A DNA stretch of 64,000 nucleotides from Acidobacteriota bacterium. GTDB lineage: Bacteria > Acidobacteriota > Blastocatellia > Pyrinomonadales > Pyrinomonadaceae. The notes below the pieces were generated by a model. The model was not told the DNA's origin. It was given only the letters and a program-made list of their open reading frames with translations, and ran no database searches. The position numbers and the translations under genes were made by a program. Of the stretch, positions 59,546 through 64,000 are shown piece after piece (position 1 is the first letter of the stretch; each line of letters opens with the position of its first letter). Location of the stretch: contig CP065003.1 in the NCBI GenBank assembly GCA_016700175.1, positions 1,126,001-1,190,000 of the forward strand. The letters are read 5' to 3'.

Positions 59546-59905
59546 ATGCAGTCAGCAGCAATCTGGACCGGACGGATACTGATCATCATCGGGATCGCCG
59601 GCTACGCTTACGGATTTTACGGCGGAAAGGCGAGCATGACGGCGATGATCCCTGCGTTTTTCGGGATCGTAATAACGGCGCTCGGGCACCTGGCGAAGAT
59701 GAAGGAATCGCTGTCCAAACACGCTATGCACGCCGCGATGCTTGTTGGACTGTTGGGATTCTTGCTTCCGGCGGGACGGCTGGCGATGAAGCTCGGGGAG
59801 ATCGAGCTGTCAGCCGCTTATGTTTCGCAGATCGCGATGGCGCTCGTGTGTCTGATCTTCGTGCTGCTCGGCGTGCGGTCCTTCGTCGCGGCTAGGCAGT
59901 CGTGA
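59546..59905 (+). CDS. Small integral membrane protein, four TM segments
   Basis: A 119-residue protein, GGGAGAAGAGAAT before ATG 59546. Hydrophobic stretches are ILIIIGIAGYAYGFYGG, MIPAFFGIVITALGHL, AMLVGLLGFLLPAG and QIAMALVCLIFVLLGVRSFV. No family is recognised. It lies 17 bp after the ligase fusion, suggesting the same operon. Its 3' end overlaps the convergent histidine kinase gene by 14 bp. Confidence 0.8.
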   Translation: MQSAAIWTGRILIIIGIAGYAYGFYGGKASMTAMIPAFFGIVITALGHLAKMKESLSKHAMHAAMLVGLLGFLLPAGRLAMKLGEIELSAAYVSQIAMALVCLIFVLLGVRSFVAARQS

Positions 59906-61283
59906 CGTGTTCGCCCGATTGCCTTCCCGCCTGGTTCAATGGAAATCGCAGAGTCACCGACATACCGTCTTCGGTGTTTTTTGCTGAGATTCGGCCGTCG
60001 TGGTTCCGGACCGCTCTTTCCGCGATCGCAAGTCCAAGACCTGTACCTCCGCTCCTACGGTCCCTAGCTTCTCCGATCCTGTAGAAAGGCTTGAAGAGTT
60101 TTTCAATCTCGTCTTCGGGCACACCCGGCCCGTGGTCGGTGATCGTGACCACCGCGTCCTTGCCGTCGCGCTCCAAGGAAACCTCGACCGCCGTACCTTC
60201 TTCCGTGTAATGCACAGCGTTCCGAATCACATTCTCGATGGCCTGACGCACAAGCGGCTCGTTCCCGACTATCCTGATCTGGTCGATTCCGCAGGCAGTA
60301 ACGGCGCGCTCCCTTGCTTTGGCCTCGAAATCCGCGTCGGCGATGAGTGACTCGAGCATTTTACCGAGGTTGAGCTCCGATCTTGTGAACTCTCCGGAAT
60401 CGGTTTCCAGCTTTGACAAGGTCAGGATCTGAGAGATCAGGTCGTTTAGCCTGTCCGATTCATTGTCGATCCGGTTGATCAGGGATTCCGCATCGCCGTT
60501 GGTCCGGCCCTTCAGCAGTTCGAGAGCGACCTTCATTCTTGCCAGCGGAGACCGAAGTTCGTGAGAAATGTCGCGGCTCAGCCGCTTCTCGGACTCGATC
60601 AGCGACTCGAGCCTTTCGGCCATGTTGTCGAAATCGTTGGCGAGAAACGCAAGGTCGTCCCTTCGGTTGCGGATCTTGGAAGCGACCCTGACTGAGAGAT
60701 CGCCGCCTGCAAGCTGGCGCGTGGCGGTCCGCAATTTCCTTATCGGGGACGAGAGATAGGACGCGAGCGCATAGCACACAAGTCCCGCTGTCAGGAAGAC
60801 CGCGAGGATCTGAAGCAGAAGCCGGTTCGTAAAGAATGGCGGCGCCTGAAAACGCTTGAGCTCGATGACATAGAGAAGCGTGCCGCCATTGCTCAGTTGG
60901 GCCTTGCTGGCCGCGTAGGTCCTGTCGGGCAGCCTCAGAAACTCCGGTTCCGATCCTCTGAAAGCACGGTCGAACAGGTCGCCGGTTCCTGCCGGATCCA
61001 GGTTTCCCCCGATGCGATTCTTGTCCTTGTCGAATAGCGCGACGGCATTGATCCTTTGACGGCTGTAAAGCCGCGCAAGGTACATCTCAAGACCGGCCAC
61101 GCCTTCGTTCTCGTAGATCTGGATCGCGGTCTGAGAATTTACGTTCATCGATTCCCCGACGAACGTCTGCCACTGCCTTGCAAGCGGCTCGGACTGGGTC
61201 GACCAGTTGACCAGCAGAACCGCTCCGACCACCAGCGCCATGGCGAGCCAGAACCAAAGAAATATCTTGAGAAATAAGCTCAT
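59892..61283 (-). CDS. Sensor histidine kinase (CpxA/EnvZ class)
   Basis: A 463-residue inner-membrane kinase. TM1 (LWFWLAMALVVGAVLLV, 9-25) and TM2 (LLLQILAVFLTAGLVCYAL, about 155-173) flank a small periplasmic sensor domain, followed by HAMP (SSPIRKLRTATRQLAGGD). The HisKA motif SRDISHELRSPLARMKVALE places His241 as the phosphorylation site. ATP-binding boxes are VIRNAVHYTEEGTAV (N), DHGPGVPEDEIEKLF (G1) and GTGLGLAIAERAV (G2). It pairs with the response regulator 32 bp upstream in the same operon. The convergent overlap of 14 bp may cause some interference. Confidence 0.94.
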   Translation of the reverse strand: MSLFLKIFLWFWLAMALVVGAVLLVNWSTQSEPLARQWQTFVGESMNVNSQTAIQIYENEGVAGLEMYLARLYSRQRINAVALFDKDKNRIGGNLDPAGTGDLFDRAFRGSEPEFLRLPDRTYAASKAQLSNGGTLLYVIELKRFQAPPFFTNRLLLQILAVFLTAGLVCYALASYLSSPIRKLRTATRQLAGGDLSVRVASKIRNRRDDLAFLANDFDNMAERLESLIESEKRLSRDISHELRSPLARMKVALELLKGRTNGDAESLINRIDNESDRLNDLISQILTLSKLETDSGEFTRSELNLGKMLESLIADADFEAKARERAVTACGIDQIRIVGNEPLVRQAIENVIRNAVHYTEEGTAVEVSLERDGKDAVVTITDHGPGVPEDEIEKLFKPFYRIGEARDRRSGGTGLGLAIAERAVRNHDGRISAKNTEDGMSVTLRFPLNQAGRQSGEHVTTA

Positions 61284-61315
61284 TCTTTTTCAGCCGGAGC
61301 GATCCGGCGCGAAAT

Positions 61316-62011
61316 CTACGTGATCTCGGTGGTGAAAATATACCCAACCGACCTGATCGTCTTTATCCGGTCCTTCCCGCCCTCGTGTTCGGAGAGCTTT
61401 TTCCGGATATTGCTGATGTGCATATCCAGGCTTCGGTCGAAAGGCGACAGTTCTCTTTCGAGCACACGGCGGCTCAGCTGCTCCTTCTTTACGACCTGGC
61501 CGGCATTCCGAAGAAGCTCGGCGAGGATGTCGTACTCGACCGCCGTCAGGTTCAGGTCCTCCCCGTTCATCCGCGCCGACCTTGCGGAAGTGAGCATTTC
61601 GAGTTCGCCCGATCGCAGGCGCTCAGTCTGTGCTTCGGGATCCTCGGACTTCTCGATCCTTCTAAGTACGGCACGTATTCGGGCGACGAGTTCCCTGGGA
61701 TTGAACGGTTTCGGCAGGTAATCGTCCGCGCCTATCTCGAGCCCCACTATCCGCTCCATGTCCTCGCCTCTTGCGGTGAGCATGATAACCGGCATTTTAG
61801 AGGTCTTGCGAAGTTCGCGGAGCACGTCGAAGCCGTTCATCTTCGGCATCATTACGTCGAGGATCACAAGGCCGTGCTCGGCTTCCAGGGCCGCTTCCAA
61901 TCCGGCCGCTCCGTCGTTCACCGAATCAACCTCGAAACCCTCGACAGTCAGGTACTCCGAGACCAGCTCGCACAACTCCTCGTCATCGTCTACGATCAGG
62001 ACCTTTTCCAT
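61316..62011 (-). CDS. OmpR-family response regulator (CpxR-like)
   Basis: A 231-residue regulator. The receiver domain has VLIVDDDEELCEL, the phospho-acceptor Asp52 in VILDVMMPKMNG, VIMLTARGEDME and DYLPKPFNPRELVARI. The winged-helix DNA-binding domain (about 130-228) includes NLTAVEYDILAELLRNAGQV and LDMHISNIRKKL, then RIKTIRSVGYIF. The start is uncertain between ATG 62011, with AGGAGG only 3 nt upstream, and ATG 62023; 62011 is used because MEKVLIVDDD is the normal family N-terminus. The box upstream fits a CpxR site. Confidence 0.93.
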   Translation of the reverse strand: MEKVLIVDDDEELCELVSEYLTVEGFEVDSVNDGAAGLEAALEAEHGLVILDVMMPKMNGFDVLRELRKTSKMPVIMLTARGEDMERIVGLEIGADDYLPKPFNPRELVARIRAVLRRIEKSEDPEAQTERLRSGELEMLTSARSARMNGEDLNLTAVEYDILAELLRNAGQVVKKEQLSRRVLERELSPFDRSLDMHISNIRKKLSEHEGGKDRIKTIRSVGYIFTTEIT

Positions 62012-62054
62012 AAACCTCCTCATTCTAGAGCAAAAAACAACGCAAAAATCCCGT

Positions 62055-62069
62055 TTTACATTTCTTTAC
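62055..62069 (-). promoter_or_regulatory. CpxR-type binding box GTAAA-N5-GTAAA
   Basis: On the minus strand 62069-62055 reads GTAAAGAAATGTAAA, a perfect match to the enterobacterial CpxR consensus. It lies between the divergent response regulator gene (start 62011) and the CpxP/Spy-like gene (start 62187). Confidence 0.7.
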
Positions 62070-62186
62070 ATTAATTCACGCAAGTCTTACGTTGCCCTCC
62101 GTGCGCGTCCCGTCTAAAGCGACGAAAACAAACAAGCGGAACCGATCATTCGGAATTTTCCCCGTTTAATCTTTCAAGGAGAAAAA

Positions 62187-62702
62187 ATGAAAAAACTCAC
62201 AATAGCCATTCTTGCGATCGCGATCACGGCAGCCGGCGCGGTCATTATTTTCGGACAGACCGGCGGACAGGACGGCAAGGGTGAACGACGATTCTCGCAT
62301 CGCGGCAAGATGCACAAACGCGGAATGATGGGCGCCCGCATGTTCCGCCACCTGGACCTGACCGACGCCCAGAAGGAACAGATGAAGGCTATCGGACAGG
62401 CATCGCGCGAGACGACCAAGGGACTTCGCGAGAACATGCGCAACGTGCGCAAGCAGCTCAGGGACCTGGGAACGGACGGAACCTTCGATCAGGCCGCCGT
62501 CGAAACGCTTGCCGCCCAGCAGGCCGAGATTCACAAGCAGCTCATCATCGAGCGGCAGAAAGTGAAGGCCCAGATGTTCGCCATCCTGACTCCGGAACAG
62601 AAGGCCAGGTTCGCCGAGATGAAGACCCAGATGGCCGATCGCATGAAGGAGCGAATGGAAAAACGCAAAGCCAGGTTTGGTGAAAACAAGACCGATCAGT
62701 AA
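62187..62702 (+). CDS. Spy/CpxP-like periplasmic chaperone
   Basis: A 171-residue exported protein with a signal segment (LTIAILAIAITAAGAVIIFG). Residues about 48-150 carry the two LTxxQ motifs of CpxP/Spy: LDLTDAQKEQMKAIGQ and ILTPEQKARFAEMKTQ, in a helical, Met/Lys/Arg/Gln-rich protein. The Met- and Arg-rich HKRGMMGARMFRH might contact metal or membrane. CpxP/Spy proteins are stress-induced chaperones and feed back on the kinase. The divergent position opposite the two-component genes, with a Cpx box between them, supports this role. AAGGAG precedes the ATG. Confidence 0.88.
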   Translation: MKKLTIAILAIAITAAGAVIIFGQTGGQDGKGERRFSHRGKMHKRGMMGARMFRHLDLTDAQKEQMKAIGQASRETTKGLRENMRNVRKQLRDLGTDGTFDQAAVETLAAQQAEIHKQLIIERQKVKAQMFAILTPEQKARFAEMKTQMADRMKERMEKRKARFGENKTDQ

Positions 62703-62750
62703 TGACGGCGCTCCCACCAGACCCCGGGAGCAAACATCACCAAAACCGGA

Positions 62751-62790
62751 AGCCCCCTGTCACGACTCGTCGGCAGGGGGCTTTCGATTT
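62751..62790 (+). terminator. Intrinsic terminator after the CpxP-like gene
   Basis: AGCCCCCTG (62751-62759) pairs with CAGGGGGCT (62774-62782), followed by TTCGATTTCC. It also separates the convergent DUF1579-like gene. Confidence 0.8.
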
Positions 62791-62792
62791 CC

Positions 62793-63314
62793 TCATTTCC
62801 TTCTGGCGTATCGAATGTGCCACACCAGGTTCCACGTCTTTCCGCCGTCGACGGAGTTCTCCCAGTTCCACTCGATCGAGTCCTTCGAGATATTGAAGAA
62901 CACCATCCTCTGCATCATAGGTTTCCCCGCCCGGTTCGTGAAAGACCGGCTTAGAACCATCTTCCCGTCTTCCAAGCCGCCGGTAAAATCAAGGTACGAG
63001 CCCTGGTTGTCGACCCACGTCTGCTTCCATTTTCCGGAAACGCTGTCGAACATCGAGTAGCTTTGTCCCCTGAGTGGCATGTCCTTTCCGCCGTCGAACG
63101 ATTCCCGCACGACGCAGCCGCCGAGGATCTTCGTGATCTCGTTGGTGCCTTTCTGAACAGTCCCCCCGGCGGACTTCCATTCGAGATCCCAGTTCCCGAG
63201 CCAGAAATCGAACTCTTTCGAAGACTCGCTTTCGCAGGGATTCTGAGTAGTTTGTGCAACCACCCCGGGTACCAGAACCGTAAGAACAAACAGCGTGACG
63301 AATATCTTTATCAT
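62793..63314 (-). CDS. Secreted DUF1579-like protein
   Basis: A 173-residue protein with a signal peptide (MIKIFVTLFVLTVLVPGVVA). The mature part has EFDFWLGNWDLEWKSAGGTV, then ITKILGGCVVRESFDGGKDM and MFDSVSGKWKQTWVDNQGSY, a pattern of DUF1579-type beta-barrel proteins found across Acidobacteriota. No active site is known. It is convergent with the CpxP-like gene and divergent from the STAS-like gene. Confidence 0.75.
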   Translation of the reverse strand: MIKIFVTLFVLTVLVPGVVAQTTQNPCESESSKEFDFWLGNWDLEWKSAGGTVQKGTNEITKILGGCVVRESFDGGKDMPLRGQSYSMFDSVSGKWKQTWVDNQGSYLDFTGGLEDGKMVLSRSFTNRAGKPMMQRMVFFNISKDSIEWNWENSVDGGKTWNLVWHIRYARRK

Positions 63315-63413
63315 TGCAGACTCCGTATCAAGGTCTCGCGGCCGGGCCGCGGAGGCCCCATTTTCAGACTTTCGGTTGATTTTTGCAAAAAGTGTGATTT
63401 AATTCCCTAACCT

Positions 63414-63701
63414 ATGCCGACCAGTATTACCCAGTACGACGATCGGGAACGAAACAAGATCGTTCTCCGGGTGGAAGGCGACCTTAAGCTTGACGACGCC
63501 CTCCTGCTTGAGCGCATCGCGCTCGACCTGAGGGACGAGCACGAAAAGAACCTTACCCTGGATCTCGCCGACCTCGACCTCCTCGATTCCGAATCGGCGC
63601 CGATCCTGAAAAGACTGGAAAGACAGCACGGATTCGAGATAGAGGGCCTTCAGTTCTTTCTTCAGAAGATGGTGGAAGAGGCGGAAGGCCGGGGCGGATG
63701 A
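63414..63701 (+). CDS. STAS-domain-like protein (anti-sigma antagonist type)
   Basis: A 95-residue protein with the STAS layout: KIVLRVEGDLKLDDALLLER, DEHEKNLTLDLADLDLLDSE, APILKRLERQHGFEIEGLQF. The segment LDLADLDLLDSES is where the phosphorylatable Ser of SpoIIAA/RsbV lies; here Ser is at 60 or so. It may bind a sigma-regulating partner, but no kinase or phosphatase gene is adjacent. The start has no strong RBS. Confidence 0.72.
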   Translation: MPTSITQYDDRERNKIVLRVEGDLKLDDALLLERIALDLRDEHEKNLTLDLADLDLLDSESAPILKRLERQHGFEIEGLQFFLQKMVEEAEGRGG

Positions 63702-63847
63702 CCATTCCCGGAGCCGGTCCGCCAAATTGTTCCGCTGCACCCCCTTTTTGTTTAACCGATACCCATTTGAGATAATGTGCGGGTTAATTCGCACGCCCCA
63801 ACTCAACCGGTGAACGGGACCTCCGTTTTGGTCCTCGACGAGCGTCT

Positions 63848-64000
63848 ATGGCTTTGCTGATCAGGGAGATCGCCCAATTGGTCGACGGAGAACTGTCGGG
63901 AGACGGCGAACAACTGATCACCTCTGCCGCCGCACTTTCAGAAGCCGGCCCGGGACAGTTGGCCTTCATCGGCGAACTGCGAAATGCCGACTCATCTGCT
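63848..64000 (+). CDS. lpxD: UDP-3-O-acylglucosamine N-acyltransferase LpxD, N-terminus (partial)
   Basis: The first 51 codons run off the right edge. IREIAQLVDGELSGDGEQLI, then SEAGPGQLAFIGELRNADSS, matches the uridine-binding N-terminal domain of LpxD, whose typical form is GDG...I......L..A.PG.L.F......L. LpxD adds the N-linked acyl chain in lipid A synthesis at the cytoplasmic membrane, so the organism has an outer membrane. ATG 63848 is used; the preceding 145 bp hold no gene. Confidence 0.85.
   Translation, partial: MALLIREIAQLVDGELSGDGEQLITSAAALSEAGPGQLAFIGELRNADSSA

Overview
The window reads as chromosomal DNA of a diderm, GC-rich bacterium (roughly 57% GC by eye). Most likely it is an Acidobacteriota member of the Blastocatellia/Pyrinomonadaceae type; this is inference. 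Supporting traits are lpxD (outer membrane), an ECF sigma factor translationally coupled to a Ser/Thr kinase with a beta-propeller, a winged-helix regulator with TM segment and TPR repeats, and an HTH-less FHA-type sensor-protease. Most of the window is ordinary core genome. The clear accessory stretch is 24.5-29.4 kb, with smaller unusual islands at 18.7-20.9 kb and 49.7-51.6 kb.

Layout. 0-4.5 kb (minus strand): a secreted NTF2-like gene with feoA and feoB (ferrous iron uptake), then a DUF3108 protein, pyrF and two small genes. 4.5-9 kb: two tandem secreted paralogues (prealbumin-like plus carboxypeptidase-regulatory-like domains) with long structured leaders. 9-14.4 kb: glnA, an anchored protein of unknown function, a type IV pilin and a deoxyhypusine-synthase-like enzyme. 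14.5-18.6 kb: HtrA protease, tRNA-Pro(GGG), a MerR regulator, thiL, a 50-residue Cys-rich protein and an HNH nuclease. 18.7-20.9 kb: three small genes for a papain-like peptidase, a CHAP-like amidase and a peptidoglycan-binding protein, none with a signal peptide. 21-24.5 kb: ECF sigma factor and Ser/Thr kinase.

24.5-29.4 kb is an insertion-sequence hotspot. It holds an IS21 remnant, one apparently complete IS3-family element with a 5-bp target duplication, an IS3 orfB remnant, two AT-richer orphan genes, and dense short tandem and palindromic repeats. 29.4-44.7 kb: cysS, a methyltransferase, a thioredoxin-like 2Fe-2S protein, an FHA-TM-trypsin protein, a winged-helix TPR regulator, an ABC permease, an Xaa-Pro peptidase, an NHL-M23 lipoprotein, a DUF937 protein and an M1 aminopeptidase. 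44.7-48.5 kb: metH behind a SAM-II-like riboswitch and terminator; its interdomain linker contains a copy of a dispersed nonamer repeat.

49.7-51.6 kb holds a tightly overlapping three-gene operon: a GyrB-like transducer protein that has lost its ATP site, a nucleotidyltransferase and a 72-residue protein. This is the best candidate for an undescribed system here. 52-59.9 kb: an alpha/beta hydrolase-OsmC fusion, a saccharopine-dehydrogenase-like protein, and a lipid-metabolism cluster (PlsC, DAG-kinase family, and an acyl-ligase/carrier/PlsC fusion). 59.9-62.7 kb: a Cpx-like two-component module with a divergent CpxP/Spy-like gene and a perfect GTAAA-N5-GTAAA box between them. The window ends with a DUF1579-like protein, a STAS-like protein and the start of lpxD.
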